A program made the position numbers and the translations under genes. DNA of 64,000 nucleotides from Tenacibaculum piscium (GTDB lineage: Bacteria > Bacteroidota > Bacteroidia > Flavobacteriales > Flavobacteriaceae), in NCBI RefSeq assembly GCF_021390715.1, contig NZ_JAJGWT010000001.1:377839-441838 (forward strand), in the 5' to 3' direction. Positions within the stretch are counted from its first letter, which is position 1; each line of letters opens with the position of its first letter. The notes beneath the pieces are model-generated. The model saw only the letters and a list, made by a program, of their open reading frames with translations, was not told where the DNA came from and ran no database searches. Shown in pieces: positions 37,028-46,535 of the stretch.

Positions 37028-38353
37028 ATGCTACAAGAATTAGCAAAACATATTAACACTGATTTTCCTTTTTTAAAAGATAAAAAACTTTTAATCGCTA
37101 TTTCTGGCGGTTTAGATAGCGTGGTTTTAACCCATTTATTAGCACAATTAAAATACGATATTTCACTAGCACATTGCAATTTTCAATTGAGAAATGAAGC
37201 AAGTAATTTAGATGAAGTTTTTGTTGAAAATTTAAGTGAAAAATTAAAAATACCGGTGTTTTCAATTCAATTTGATACGCTTGAATATGCTAAAAAACAA
37301 CAATTATCAACCCAATTATCCGCACGGAAATTACGCTACGATTGGTTCGAAAAATTAAGTGAAAATCATGCGTTTGATTATGTTTTAACAGCACATCATG
37401 CCGATGATAATTTAGAAACTTTTTTAATCAATTTAACAAGAGGAACAGGCTTGGACGGTTTAACAGGAATCCCTGCGGTAAACGGAAATATCGTGCGTCC
37501 ATTATTGAAATTTTCAAGAGCCGAAATTCAAAAATATGCCCTAGAAAATAATATAAAATGGCGAGAAGATGCCAGCAATGCCGAAACAAAATACGTGCGA
37601 AATAAAATAAGACATCAAATTATACCCGTTCTCAAAGAGCTAAACCCAAGCTTGTTAAAAACGCATCAAAAAACAACCGATTTCTTACAACAATCACAAG
37701 AAATTGTTACTGATAAAATACAAGAAATAACCGCTGAAATTATCACTAAAGAAACAAAGCACGGAAATGATTTTATCAAAATTAATATCGCAAAATTAGT
37801 AAAACTATCCAACCCAAAAATATATTTATATCAACTTCTAAAAAATTATAAATTTACCGCTTGGAACGATGTTTATAACTTGATGTATGCACAATCAGGT
37901 AAAAAAATAATAACAAAAACACATACACTACTAAAAAACAGAAACTTTTTAATACTTTCATCAACAAATAAAACAGAAAACACTACTAATCAAAATATTA
38001 GCATCAACAAAAACATCAGAAAAATTACAAATCCAATCCAATTAGTATTTGAAAATAGTTCTGAAAAAATAATTAGTACCGAAAATAGTATTATAGTTGC
38101 TGAAAATTTATTAAATTACCCCCTTTACATTAGAACTTGGAAAACTGGTGATTACTTTTATCCAAAAGGAATGACTGGCAAAAAAAAAGTTAGTAAATAT
38201 TTTAAAGATGAAAAATTATCTGTTTTTGATAAAAATAATACCTGGTTGCTCTGTACAGCTGATAATCAGATTATTTGGATTATTGGAAAACGACAAGACA
38301 GACGCTTTTTATCCAATGAAAAAACAACCAAATTAGTAAGAATAACAAATTAA
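37028..38353 (+). CDS. tilS: tRNA(Ile)-lysidine synthase
   Basis: Modifies C34 of tRNA-Ile(CAU) to lysidine, letting it read AUA. The PP-loop ATP motif is ISGGLDSVVLTH (about 25-36), followed by AHCNFQLR and TAHHADDNLETFLINLTRGTGLDGLTGIP. The C-terminal domain contains YIRTWKTGDYFYPKGMTGKKKVSKYF. The 441-residue length is normal. Essential in this AT-rich genome, where AUA codons are common. It begins 2 bases after the hydrolase gene. Confidence 0.95.
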   Translation: MLQELAKHINTDFPFLKDKKLLIAISGGLDSVVLTHLLAQLKYDISLAHCNFQLRNEASNLDEVFVENLSEKLKIPVFSIQFDTLEYAKKQQLSTQLSARKLRYDWFEKLSENHAFDYVLTAHHADDNLETFLINLTRGTGLDGLTGIPAVNGNIVRPLLKFSRAEIQKYALENNIKWREDASNAETKYVRNKIRHQIIPVLKELNPSLLKTHQKTTDFLQQSQEIVTDKIQEITAEIITKETKHGNDFIKINIAKLVKLSNPKIYLYQLLKNYKFTAWNDVYNLMYAQSGKKIITKTHTLLKNRNFLILSSTNKTENTTNQNISINKNIRKITNPIQLVFENSSEKIISTENSIIVAENLLNYPLYIRTWKTGDYFYPKGMTGKKKVSKYFKDEKLSVFDKNNTWLLCTADNQIIWIIGKRQDRRFLSNEKTTKLVRITN

Positions 38354-38397
38354 GAATAACCCTTTAAATAAAAACAACCCCTTATAAACTAACTCGA

Positions 38398-40374
38398 ATG
38401 AAAAAATTATGTACGCTATTTTTATTATTCTTAGGTTTAACGGTCTTTTCCCAATCCGATGACAATCCAATTGTTATAACACCTACCGTTGAAAAAGTTT
38501 CGGAGACAGAATATGACTTGATTTTTGATATTGAAATCGCAGAAGACTGGCACTTATACTCACAATATAATCCTGAAGATGCCTCTTTACCAATGACTAT
38601 TTCACCTGCCGAAGGACAAAGTGGATACGTTGTAAAAGGAAAAGCAATAGAAGGAGAAACTGAAACAGAATTTAGTGAAATTTGGGGAAAAGAAGAAATT
38701 TTCTTTGTCGATCAGGGGAAACTAGTTCAAAGAATTAATGTTTCCGACAGCACTTTAACACAAGTAACGCTGAATTTAGACGCGCAAGTTTGTAAAGAAT
38801 ATTGTTTACCTTTTGATGAAGATTTTACATTTTCGTTAACTGGTGAAAAAGTTTTACAAACCGTGACAGAAGTTGATGATAAAAGTAAAGCAATGTCGCA
38901 ATCTTTAAACTTAAATTTAAAGAACACTGCTTTATTAAAAAGTACATCAAAAAAATCTAGCGAAAATGGAAAAGAAGGTGAAGAAGCTAGCTTATTTAAT
39001 ATATTTTTACTAGGATTTGTTGGTGGTTTATTAGCTTTCTTAACACCTTGTGTATTTCCAATGGTACCTTTAACTGTATCATTTTTCACAAAACATACCG
39101 AGAAAAGAGGAAAAGGAATTGGAAGTGCTATCTTATATGGTTCTTTTATCATCTTAATTTATGGTTTATTAAGTTTGCCTTTTCACTATTTAGATACCTT
39201 AGATCCAGAGATTTTAAATAGTATTTCGACCAATATGTGGTTGAACTTATTTTTCTTTACCATATTAGTATTTTTCGCAGGTTCTTTCTTTGGATTTTAC
39301 GAATTAACATTACCTAGCTCTTGGAGTAATAAAGCGGATACCGCTTCAAATATCGGAGGTGTTATTGGAATATTTTTCATGGCACTAACCTTAGCAATTG
39401 TATCATTTTCTTGTACAGGACCAATTTTAGGTTCTTTATTAGCGGGATCTTTAGGAACTAACGGTGGTGCTATGCAATTATCAGCAGGGATGATTGGTTT
39501 CGGACTTGCTCTAGCGATGCCTTTTGCTTTATTTGCCATGTTCCCAGGTTGGTTAACTTCTTTACCAAAATCGGGTGGTTGGTTAAATACCGTTAAAGTT
39601 GTTTTAGGGTTCCTAGAATTAGCATTCGCTTTTAAATTCTTATCAAATGCCGATTTAGTAGGACATTGGAATTTCTTCAAAAGAGAAATTTTTATCGGAA
39701 TATGGGCGATAACCGCTTTACTAATGTCACTCTATCTACTAGGGCTTATGGGGAAAAAATATGGTAAAATATCTTTTTTCAGACTTTTATTAGGAGGAAG
39801 TTGTTTAGCCTTATCAATATATTTAGCACCTGGTGTTTTAAAAAATCCTACATGGAATCAGAATAAATTATTAAGTGGTTTTGCGCCACCTAAATTCCAT
39901 AGTATTTATGTAAAAGATAACAAATGTCCGTTAGGATTAAATTGTTTTAAAGATTTTGAAGAAGGAATTGCCTACGCAAAATCGGTGAACAAACCCGTTT
40001 TATTAGATTTTACAGGTTGGGCATGTGTAAACTGTCGTAAAATGGAAGAAAATATTTGGGTAAAACCAGAAATTTATTCATTAATAAATGATGATTATGT
40101 CTTAATTTCATTATATGTTGATGATCATGAAAGACATTTACCTAAAGAAGAACAATTCGATTTTATCAAACCAAACGGTAAAGTAAAAAGAATTAGAACC
40201 TATGGTGATAAATGGGCAACCCTACAAGTTGCAAACTTTAAAACAGCTTCGCAACCATTTTATGTATTAATGAGTCCTGAATTAGAATTATTAAATTCAC
40301 CACAACAATATAGCAGTCATTCTGAATATTATGACTGGTTGAAAACAGGATTGGATAATTTCAATAAAAAATAA
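38398..40374 (+). CDS. Thiol:disulfide interchange protein, DsbD-like
   Basis: Inner-membrane protein that passes electrons from cytoplasmic thioredoxin to periplasmic disulfides. The 658-residue protein has a signal peptide (MKKLCTLFLLFLGLTVFSQ). A DsbD-alpha-like periplasmic domain follows with a Cys pair in VCKEYCLPF. An eight-helix membrane domain carries its two Cys in TPCVFPMVPLT and FSCTGPILGS. The C-terminal thioredoxin domain has the active site GWACVNCRKME. All three Cys pairs needed for relay are present. A long-stem terminator follows. Could also serve cytochrome c maturation, relevant to ActE in this window. Confidence 0.92.
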   Translation: MKKLCTLFLLFLGLTVFSQSDDNPIVITPTVEKVSETEYDLIFDIEIAEDWHLYSQYNPEDASLPMTISPAEGQSGYVVKGKAIEGETETEFSEIWGKEEIFFVDQGKLVQRINVSDSTLTQVTLNLDAQVCKEYCLPFDEDFTFSLTGEKVLQTVTEVDDKSKAMSQSLNLNLKNTALLKSTSKKSSENGKEGEEASLFNIFLLGFVGGLLAFLTPCVFPMVPLTVSFFTKHTEKRGKGIGSAILYGSFIILIYGLLSLPFHYLDTLDPEILNSISTNMWLNLFFFTILVFFAGSFFGFYELTLPSSWSNKADTASNIGGVIGIFFMALTLAIVSFSCTGPILGSLLAGSLGTNGGAMQLSAGMIGFGLALAMPFALFAMFPGWLTSLPKSGGWLNTVKVVLGFLELAFAFKFLSNADLVGHWNFFKREIFIGIWAITALLMSLYLLGLMGKKYGKISFFRLLLGGSCLALSIYLAPGVLKNPTWNQNKLLSGFAPPKFHSIYVKDNKCPLGLNCFKDFEEGIAYAKSVNKPVLLDFTGWACVNCRKMEENIWVKPEIYSLINDDYVLISLYVDDHERHLPKEEQFDFIKPNGKVKRIRTYGDKWATLQVANFKTASQPFYVLMSPELELLNSPQQYSSHSEYYDWLKTGLDNFNKK

Positions 40375-40406
40375 TCATAAAAATTATTGAAAATTATCGA
40401 ATAACA

Positions 40407-40448
40407 AAAAAAGCCTCTTTATAAATATATTTATAAAGAGGCTTTTTT
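40407..40448 (+). terminator. Terminator after DsbD-like gene
   Basis: A long near-perfect inverted repeat centred at about 40428 (AAGCCTCTTTATAAATA and complement) with A-run before and T-run after. Confidence 0.85.
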
Positions 40449-40491
40449 TATGTTTTTTTCATGAATTTTCTTGAATAAAAAATAAAAAAAT

Positions 40492-42030
40492 ATGCTTACA
40501 AAAACGTATGGATCGGCTGTTTTTGGTATTGAAGCCACCACAATTACTGTAGAAGTAAATATTGATAAAGGAATCGGATATCATTTGGTTGGTTTACCCG
40601 ATAATGCAGTTCGAGAAAGTTCGTATCGAATTTCGGCTGCCTTAAACAACAACGGATTTAAACTTCCTGGGAAAAAAATAATTATCAATATGGCTCCTGC
40701 CGATATTCGAAAAGAAGGTGCTGTGTATGATTTAACCTTAGCCGTTGGAATTCTTGCTGCCTCCAATCAAATTGACGCTAAAAATATTGACGACTATATT
40801 ATTATGGGCGAGCTATCTTTAGATGGAAGCGTACATCCTATTAAAGGAGCGTTACTTATCGCCATAAAAGCCCGTGAGGAAGGTTTTAAAAATTTCATAT
40901 TACCAATTGCAAATGCAAAAGAAGCCGCTATTGTTAACGATATAAATATATTAGGTGTTGAAAATCTTTCACAAGTACTTCAGCATTTGGAAGGCACAAA
41001 ATTAATTGAGCCAACCATTGTTGATACCCGAGCTGAATTTTATAAACACATCGATTTTCCTGAATTTGATTTCTCTGATGTAAAAGGTCAAGAAAGTATC
41101 AAACGCTGTATGGAAATTGCCGCAGCTGGCGGACATAATATTATTTTAATCGGTCCTCCTGGAGCAGGGAAAACAATGTTAGCCAAAAGATTGCCCTCAA
41201 TATTACCACCGATGACACTACAAGAAGCCTTAGAAACGACCAAAATACACTCGGTTGTCGGAAAAGTGAAAAATACAGGATTGCAATATTCTCGCCCTTT
41301 TAGAGCACCACACCATAGTTGTTCGGATATCGCTTTAATTGGCGGCGGAAATAACCTGCCACAACCTGGTGAAATTTCATTAGCTCATAATGGCGTACTT
41401 TTTTTAGATGAATTACCAGAATTTAAACGCGGTGTTTTAGAAGTGATGAGACAACCTCTCGAAGATAGAGAAGTTACCATTTCAAGAGCAAAATTTACCG
41501 TAAATTATCCTAGTAGTTTTATGTTAGTGGCAAGTATGAATCCTAGTCCATCTGGTTTTTTTAATGATCCTGATTCACCAATGACCTCATCTCCTGCCGA
41601 AATGCAACGCTATTTAAGTAAAGTTTCAGGACCTTTATTAGATAGAATCGATATTCATATTGAAGTAACTCCCGTTCCTTTTGATAAATTATCCGAAGAA
41701 AGAAAAGGAGAATCAAGTGTCGAAATTAGAAAACGAGTAACAAAAGCACGTGAAATTCAAACAACTCGATTTAATAACTCTGAAACCGTTCATTATAACG
41801 CACAAATGAACGTGAAACAACAACGTACATACTGTAAACTCTCAGAACAAAGCAATCAATTACTCAAAATTGCCATGGAGAAATTAAACCTATCCGCAAG
41901 AGCATACGACAGAATCTTAAAAGTAGCAAGAACTATCGCCGATTTAGCATCCGAAGAAAATATAAATTCCGATCACTTAACAGAAGCAATACAATATCGA
42001 AGCTTAGACCGTGAAGGTTGGCTTGGCTAA
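40492..42030 (+). CDS. YifB/ComM-family Mg-chelatase-like AAA+ ATPase
   Basis: Hexameric AAA+ protein of the YifB/ComM group. In naturally transformable bacteria ComM is a helicase that drives branch migration during DNA integration. The 512-residue protein has an N-terminal LonC-like ChlI domain (about 1-165). Walker A is GPPGAGKTMLAKRLPSI (about 221-237). Other family segments are RPFRAPHHSCSDIALIGGG, Walker B VLFLDELPEF, sensor LVASMNPSPSG, and the C-terminal Mg_chelatase domain (LSARAYDRILKVARTIADL). Most bacteria have one such gene; whether this organism is transformable is unknown. Confidence 0.92.
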   Translation: MLTKTYGSAVFGIEATTITVEVNIDKGIGYHLVGLPDNAVRESSYRISAALNNNGFKLPGKKIIINMAPADIRKEGAVYDLTLAVGILAASNQIDAKNIDDYIIMGELSLDGSVHPIKGALLIAIKAREEGFKNFILPIANAKEAAIVNDINILGVENLSQVLQHLEGTKLIEPTIVDTRAEFYKHIDFPEFDFSDVKGQESIKRCMEIAAAGGHNIILIGPPGAGKTMLAKRLPSILPPMTLQEALETTKIHSVVGKVKNTGLQYSRPFRAPHHSCSDIALIGGGNNLPQPGEISLAHNGVLFLDELPEFKRGVLEVMRQPLEDREVTISRAKFTVNYPSSFMLVASMNPSPSGFFNDPDSPMTSSPAEMQRYLSKVSGPLLDRIDIHIEVTPVPFDKLSEERKGESSVEIRKRVTKAREIQTTRFNNSETVHYNAQMNVKQQRTYCKLSEQSNQLLKIAMEKLNLSARAYDRILKVARTIADLASEENINSDHLTEAIQYRSLDREGWLG

Positions 42031-42091
42031 AAAAAAATTAGTAATTTAGTAAATTCTTTTAAATCAATTAAATTACCAAAAAATAATCAAA

Positions 42092-43099
42092 ATGAAAAAA
42101 ATAATCTATTTAATGGCAATTGCCATCACCATGATTTCTTGTAAAAAAGAACCTAATAATTTTGTTACTTTTTCAGGAAAAATAAACAATAAAAATGCCG
42201 AATCTGTTGTAATTTCGAATCCACAATTAGAATTTGAAAAAATCATTAAACTTGACGAAAATGGCGCTTTTAAAGATACATTAAACGTAAAAAGTGATTT
42301 TTATCGACTTTCTAACGGACAAAAAGCAACAACCTTATATTTAAAAAATGGCGATGATATCACCCTAAATATTGATGCCAAAGATTTTAAAAATACCGCC
42401 AAATTTGCAGGAAAAGGTGCTAATGAAAATAATTTCTTAGCAAAAGTAATCCTATTACAAGAAGATTTTTTTAAAGATAAAGATTTATATAATTTATCTA
42501 AAGAAAAATTTGATGCCAAAGTAAACAGCTTTGTGGATGATTTTAATACTAATATGAAAAATACGACATTAGATTCTGCATTTGTTGCTTTTCAAGAAAA
42601 AAATATCACAGGATTAACAAATTATTTAAACAAAACCTATGCTGATAAATCATATTCAGCAACGAAATTAATAAAAGGAGCAGTATCTCCTAAATTTGTT
42701 AATTATGAAAATTATAAAGGCGGAACCACTTCTTTAGATGACCTAAAAGGAAAATATGTATATATTGATATGTGGGCAACTTGGTGCAATCCATGTAAAC
42801 AAGAAATCCCTTTTTTACAAAAAGTTGAAAAAAAATATCATGGTAAAAAAATTGAATTTGTAAGTATTTCTGTTGATAGTGAAAGAGATTATGAAAAATG
42901 GAAAGAAATGGTTGCCGATAAAAACCTATCTGGAGTTCAATTGTATTCTAAAAGAGATCAAACTTTTTCTGGAGCGTATAAAGTAAATAGTATTCCTCGT
43001 TTTATTTTAATTGATCCGCAAGGAAATATCGTAGATGCGAATGCACCTAGACCTTCTAGTCCTAAATTAATTGAATTATTTGAGTCTTTGAATATTTAA
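42092..43099 (+). CDS. TlpA-type thioredoxin-like lipoprotein with DUF4369-like domain
   Basis: Periplasmic thiol-disulfide protein anchored as a lipoprotein at Cys17 (AITMISC). The first 120 mature residues resemble the DUF4369 all-beta domain often fused to Bacteroidota thioredoxins. A helical linker follows, then a thioredoxin/TlpA domain from about 215 with the active site WATWCNPCKQEIPFL and the cis-Pro in NSIPRFILIDPQG. The 335-residue length is common. It probably reduces periplasmic disulfides, perhaps using electrons from the DsbD-like protein encoded 1.7 kb upstream. Partner proteins are unknown. Confidence 0.88.
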   Translation: MKKIIYLMAIAITMISCKKEPNNFVTFSGKINNKNAESVVISNPQLEFEKIIKLDENGAFKDTLNVKSDFYRLSNGQKATTLYLKNGDDITLNIDAKDFKNTAKFAGKGANENNFLAKVILLQEDFFKDKDLYNLSKEKFDAKVNSFVDDFNTNMKNTTLDSAFVAFQEKNITGLTNYLNKTYADKSYSATKLIKGAVSPKFVNYENYKGGTTSLDDLKGKYVYIDMWATWCNPCKQEIPFLQKVEKKYHGKKIEFVSISVDSERDYEKWKEMVADKNLSGVQLYSKRDQTFSGAYKVNSIPRFILIDPQGNIVDANAPRPSSPKLIELFESLNI

Positions 43100-43115
43100 T
43101 TCGAAACTGAAAATT

Positions 43116-43160
43116 TAATGCAAAAAATCCTGTAACTAAGTTGCAGGATTTTTTGCATTA
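43116..43160 (+). terminator. Terminator after TlpA-like gene
   Basis: TAATGCAAAAAATCCTG pairs fully with CAGGATTTTTTGCATTA around a short loop that can extend the stem (TAACTAAGTTG). Confidence 0.85.
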
Positions 43161-43206
43161 AATTTTATAAAATAAATCATTCTTCTTTAGATTGATTAAA
43201 AATAAG

Positions 43207-43214
43207 TATCTTTG
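43207..43214 (+). promoter_or_regulatory. -7 box before small gene
   Basis: TATCTTTG fits TAnnTTTG. A TTTA at 43186-43189, in the -33 position with a 17-base spacer, differs from TTTG in one base. The box ends 4 bases before the GTG at 43219. Confidence 0.5.
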
Positions 43215-43218
43215 TAGG

Positions 43219-43500
43219 GTGAATTGTACCGTTAAACATACCTCCTCTCAAATTTTAGTATCTAAAGCTAGAAATAGCTATCGGTTAAACTTGGGCTATA
43301 AAGTAATTGATTTTACTTTTTGTCAACTATTAGCCTTTCGAAAAAAAATACTAGACAATTCTTCTTGCCTAGCACTAGAGAATATCATAGCAACAGATAA
43401 TTTTATACTAATTTTTGTAGCCGATAACAATCATGTTTTGTTACTTGATGTTCCTCAAATTTTAGCACTAAAAGAAGCTTTATTATCTACCTTTAAATAA
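43219..43500 (+). CDS. Small hypothetical protein upstream of ferritin
   Basis: A 93-residue protein starting at GTG 43219. The frame extends back to TTG 43192, but that codon precedes the -7 box, so GTG is preferred. The pattern (SYRLNLGYKVIDFTFCQLLAFRKKI, then a beta-rich end with HVLLLDVPQILALKEALLS) recalls the roughly 100-residue DUF6686-like proteins of Bacteroidota, but the match is weak and the usual CxxC is absent. It lies 104 bases before the ferritin gene on the same strand. Function unknown. Confidence 0.5.
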   Translation: MNCTVKHTSSQILVSKARNSYRLNLGYKVIDFTFCQLLAFRKKILDNSSCLALENIIATDNFILIFVADNNHVLLLDVPQILALKEALLSTFK

Positions 43501-43603
43501 GTTTTAACAAGTTTACTAAGATTGCTTTTAAATTACAACCTCAATGCTTTTTAATCGCTTTATTGAGTATCTTTATAGTGCCTAATAAATAAAAAAAACT
43601 ACT

Positions 43604-44110
43604 ATGGAAATTTCAGTAAGAAGAGATATAATTTTGAATCTAGAAGTTGTAGATTTACTAAATAATCAAGTAATGATGGAGCAACAAGCTTCTTCTAAAT
43701 ATTTAGCAATGGCATCATGGTGCGATCAAAGAGAACTTAGAAATAGTGCTACTTATTTTTACAATCAGGCAGAAGAAAAAAGAACTCATATGATGAAAAT
43801 ATTTAAGTTTATTAATGATAACGGAGGAAACGCACAGTCTCCTAGGGTATCAGAAATTACACATGAATATGAAAGTTTACGTGCTGTTTTTGAAGCTTCT
43901 TTAGATGCAGAAATTGAAGTAACTAACGCTATTCATCACACATTTAAAACTGCTAGAAAAGTTAGTGATTTTACTTCAGAAATATTTTTACAATGGTTTA
44001 TCACCGAACAAGCTGAAGAAGAAGAAAAAGTAAGAGATATTTTAGACATGATTAGTTTAATGGGAGATATGCCTTTAAAAATGATTGACGAGCGTATTCC
44101 TACTGCTTAA
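43604..44110 (+). CDS. Ferritin
   Basis: Non-heme iron-storage protein forming a 24-subunit cage. The 168-residue four-helix protein has the ferroxidase ligands in the expected places: Glu in LLNNQVMMEQQASSKYLAMASWC (helix A), the ExxH pair in QAEEKRTHMMK (helix B), Glu in the mid helix C region, and Gln/Glu in FITEQAEEEEKV (helix D). It opens with a slightly longer N-terminus (MEISVRRDIILN) than E. coli FtnA. Convergent with ahcY across a two-way terminator. It would store iron brought in by systems such as the receptor at 2.6 kb. Confidence 0.93.
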   Translation: MEISVRRDIILNLEVVDLLNNQVMMEQQASSKYLAMASWCDQRELRNSATYFYNQAEEKRTHMMKIFKFINDNGGNAQSPRVSEITHEYESLRAVFEASLDAEIEVTNAIHHTFKTARKVSDFTSEIFLQWFITEQAEEEEKVRDILDMISLMGDMPLKMIDERIPTA

Positions 44111-44137
44111 AAGTAATATCAGAAAAACATATTACAT

Positions 44138-44173
44138 AAAAAAAAGGTTCATATTTTCATACGAACCTTTTTT
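44138..44173. terminator. Bidirectional terminator between ferritin and ahcY
   Basis: AAAAAGGTTC and GAACCTTTTT pair around a 12-base loop, with A/T runs outside, between two convergent genes. Confidence 0.85.
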
Positions 44174-44199
44174 ATTTTTAAACTATTAAATACTAATTA

Positions 44200-45516
44200 T
44201 TAGTATCTGTAATGCTCTGGCTTAAATGGCCCTTGAACAGTTACACCAATATAAGAAGCTTGGTCTTCACGTAATTCAGTAAGCTCTACGCCTATTTTAG
44301 CTAAGTGTAAGTTTGCTACTTTTTCATCTAAATGCTTTGGTAACATATAAACTTCATTCTCGTAAGCAGCTCTGTTTGTCCAAAGTTCAATTTGTGCTAA
44401 CGTTTGGTTTGTAAATGAATTACTCATTACAAAACTTGGGTGTCCTGTTGCACATCCTAAGTTTACTAAACGTCCTTCTGCTAAAACAATAATATCTTTC
44501 CCGTCGATCATATATTTATCAACCTGAGGCTTAATAGTATCTTTTGTATTTCCGTGGTTTTTATTTAACCAAGCCATGTCAATTTCGTTGTCGAAATGAC
44601 CAATATTACAAACAATAACCTTGTCTTTCATCGCCTCAAAATGACGCCCTTGAATAATATCTTTGTTTCCAGTAGTGGTAATAATAATATCAGAATTACC
44701 AACAACAGTTTCTAAACGCTTAACTTCAAAACCATCCATTGCCGCTTGTAACGCACAAATAGGGTCGATTTCAGTAACAGTAACAATAGAACCAGCACCT
44801 TTAAAAGAAGCCGCTGTACCTTTACCAACATCACCATAACCACAAACAGTTACACGTTTTCCTGCTAACATAATATCAGTTGCACGACGAATTGCATCAA
44901 CTGCAGATTCTTTACATCCGTATTTGTTATCAAACTTCGATTTTGTTACAGAATCGTTTACGTTAATTGCTGGCATTGGTAACGTTCCTGCTTTTACTCT
45001 GTCGTATAAACGGTGAACTCCTGTAGTAGTTTCTTCTGATAAACCATTGATTCCTGCCGCTAATTCTGGGTAACGATCCAAAACCATGTTTGTTAAATCT
45101 CCACCATCATCTAAAATTAAATTTAATGGTTTTTTATCTTCTCCAAAAAATAAAGTTTGTTCGATACACCAATCAAATTCTTCTTCGGTCATATCTTTCC
45201 AAGCATACACAGGTGTTCCTGCAGCAGCAATTGCAGCAGCAGCCTGATCTTGTGTAGAGAAAATATTACAAGAACTCCAAGTAACCTCAGCACCTAACGC
45301 TTGTAAAGTTTCAATTAAAACCGCAGTTTGAATGGTCATGTGTAAACACCCTGCAATTCTTGCACCTTTTAATGGTTGTTCGTTTTTATACTCTTCACGC
45401 AAACTCATTAATCCTGGCATTTCAGCTTCTGCCAATCTAATTTCTTTTCTTCCCCAATCAGCTAAAGAAATATCTTTCACTTTAAAAGGGACGTATGTAG
45501 CGGTTTTTTTGCTCAT
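44200..45516 (-). CDS. ahcY: Adenosylhomocysteinase
   Basis: NAD-dependent hydrolysis of S-adenosylhomocysteine to adenosine and homocysteine, clearing the product of methyl transfer. The 438-residue protein shows the substrate residues in [20 protein letters not shown] and [16 protein letters not shown], the NAD-binding Rossmann [17 protein letters not shown], and the C-terminal NAD-completing tail [10 protein letters not shown]. Cytoplasmic tetramer. The start at 45516 follows a -7 box at 45553-45560. Confidence 0.97.
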   Translation of the reverse strand: MSKKTATYVPFKVKDISLADWGRKEIRLAEAEMPGLMSLREEYKNEQPLKGARIAGCLHMTIQTAVLIETLQALGAEVTWSSCNIFSTQDQAAAAIAAAGTPVYAWKDMTEEEFDWCIEQTLFFGEDKKPLNLILDDGGDLTNMVLDRYPELAAGINGLSEETTTGVHRLYDRVKAGTLPMPAINVNDSVTKSKFDNKYGCKESAVDAIRRATDIMLAGKRVTVCGYGDVGKGTAASFKGAGSIVTVTEIDPICALQAAMDGFEVKRLETVVGNSDIIITTTGNKDIIQGRHFEAMKDKVIVCNIGHFDNEIDMAWLNKNHGNTKDTIKPQVDKYMIDGKDIIVLAEGRLVNLGCATGHPSFVMSNSFTNQTLAQIELWTNRAAYENEVYMLPKHLDEKVANLHLAKIGVELTELREDQASYIGVTVQGPFKPEHYRY

Positions 45517-45552
45517 ATTTATGTATATTTATGTGTCTAAATTTTTATACTG

Positions 45553-45560
45553 CAAAATTA
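45553..45560 (-). promoter_or_regulatory. -7 box of ahcY
   Basis: TAATTTTG on the minus strand fits TAnnTTTG and lies about 36 bases before the ahcY ATG. No -33 is evident. Confidence 0.5.
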
Positions 45561-45579
45561 CGAAATAACTTTCTAAAAT

Positions 45580-46206
45580 ATGCCTGTTCACAAAACAATA
45601 ACAGTAAACCAAAACACTAACGTATTGATTTGGAAGATTGAAGAATCTTTTGAAGAATTATCGGAAAATATTACACTTAACCAACGAAGTATTGATAGGC
45701 TTAACAGCATGAAATCGGACTTGCATCGTAGAGGATTTTTAAGCGTTCGTCAGTTATTAAAACAAGCAGGATATACGGATGACGATTTAATATATGATGA
45801 ATTTGGAAAGCCACATTTAAACGATGGAAAATTTATTTCAATCACACATTCCTTTACTTTTTCGGGGATTATTATTTCTGATGATAAGCCTGTTGGAATC
45901 GATATTGAAAAACAGCGGGATAAAATTGTAAAAATTGCTCATAAATTTACGCCGATTGAAGCCTATAAATCTATAGCAAATCATGATGCTTTGGTTAGTA
46001 AATTAACCGTTGTTTGGGGTGCGAAAGAAAGTTTATATAAAATTTACGGAAAGAAGAAATTACACTTTTTAAAAAATATTTACATTGATGATTTCTCTTT
46101 TGAAACCAATAAAAGTTTAGGAAGAATTTTATACGAAGGAATTACTGATGAATATAGAATCCACTTTTTAGAAACCGAAGGCTTTACTTGTGTGTATGCT
46201 ATTTAA
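45580..46206 (+). CDS. 4'-phosphopantetheinyl transferase
   Basis: Transfers phosphopantetheine from CoA to carrier proteins (Sfp/AcpT superfamily). The 208-residue protein has the Mg-binding motif PVGIDIEKQRDKI (about 106-118) and the second motif VVWGAKESLYKIYGKKK with the catalytic Glu/Lys. An LxxRRGFLSVRQLL segment in the N-terminal half is typical. It is cytoplasmic. The target may be fatty-acid ACP, as no polyketide or peptide synthase is in the window. The last codons contain the promoter of the next operon. Confidence 0.87.
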   Translation: MPVHKTITVNQNTNVLIWKIEESFEELSENITLNQRSIDRLNSMKSDLHRRGFLSVRQLLKQAGYTDDDLIYDEFGKPHLNDGKFISITHSFTFSGIIISDDKPVGIDIEKQRDKIVKIAHKFTPIEAYKSIANHDALVSKLTVVWGAKESLYKIYGKKKLHFLKNIYIDDFSFETNKSLGRILYEGITDEYRIHFLETEGFTCVYAI

Positions 46207-46216
46207 AGTATCTTTG
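46188..46216 (+). promoter_or_regulatory. Promoter of the thiamine-type operon
   Basis: TTG (46188-46190), an 18-base spacer and TATCTTTG (46209-46216) match the Bacteroidota consensus. The -33 lies inside the end of the preceding gene. The leader is about 55 bases and shows no THI element. Confidence 0.65.
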
Positions 46217-46274
46217 TTGTTTTAAATTTTTATTATAAAGTATATCAAAAACACAGAAAAACATCAAAAAACAC

Positions 46275-46535
46275 ATGAAAATATCCGTAGAACTTACTTT
46301 AATGCCACTTCAAAATGAATTTGAAGCACCGATTATCAATTTTATCAAAAAACTAAGAACTTCAGGTTTAACAGTTCTTGAAAACCCATTAAGTACGCAA
46401 GTTTATGGCGATTATGATGTTGTTATGAAATTATTAACTTCGGAAATAAAAGATGCTTTCGAATTAATAGACAGCGGAATAATTTTGTTAAAAATTGTAA
46501 AATCTGACCGTAGCAAATATGAGCCTACTTTTTAA
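46275..46535 (+). CDS. YkoF/MTH1187-like thiamine-binding protein
   Basis: 86-residue protein of the MTH1187/YkoF (DUF77) fold, some members of which bind hydroxymethylpyrimidine or thiamine. It begins VELTLMPLQNEF and has the ferredoxin-like beta-alpha-beta pattern with VLENPLSTQVYGDYDVVMKLL. No signal peptide, so cytoplasmic. Its end overlaps the start of the transporter gene by 17 bases. Together with the TPP-riboswitch receptor gene downstream this suggests thiamine handling, though the ligand itself is not shown by sequence. Confidence 0.75.
   Translation: MKISVELTLMPLQNEFEAPIINFIKKLRTSGLTVLENPLSTQVYGDYDVVMKLLTSEIKDAFELIDSGIILLKIVKSDRSKYEPTF

Noticed and set aside
38727..39152. 141-residue minus-strand frame inside the DsbD-like gene
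   Set aside because: Antisense to catalytic membrane segments; only low-complexity Lys/Pro/Ser codons from reverse reading.
45517..45579. Possible SAM or SAH riboswitch in front of ahcY
   Set aside because: The leader is only about 30 bases and has no conserved riboswitch core.
46217..46274. Second THI element in front of the YkoF-like gene
   Set aside because: None of the conserved THI words (GGTGCC, CTGAGA, CCTGATC or AACCTG types) are present; it is A/T-rich without structure.
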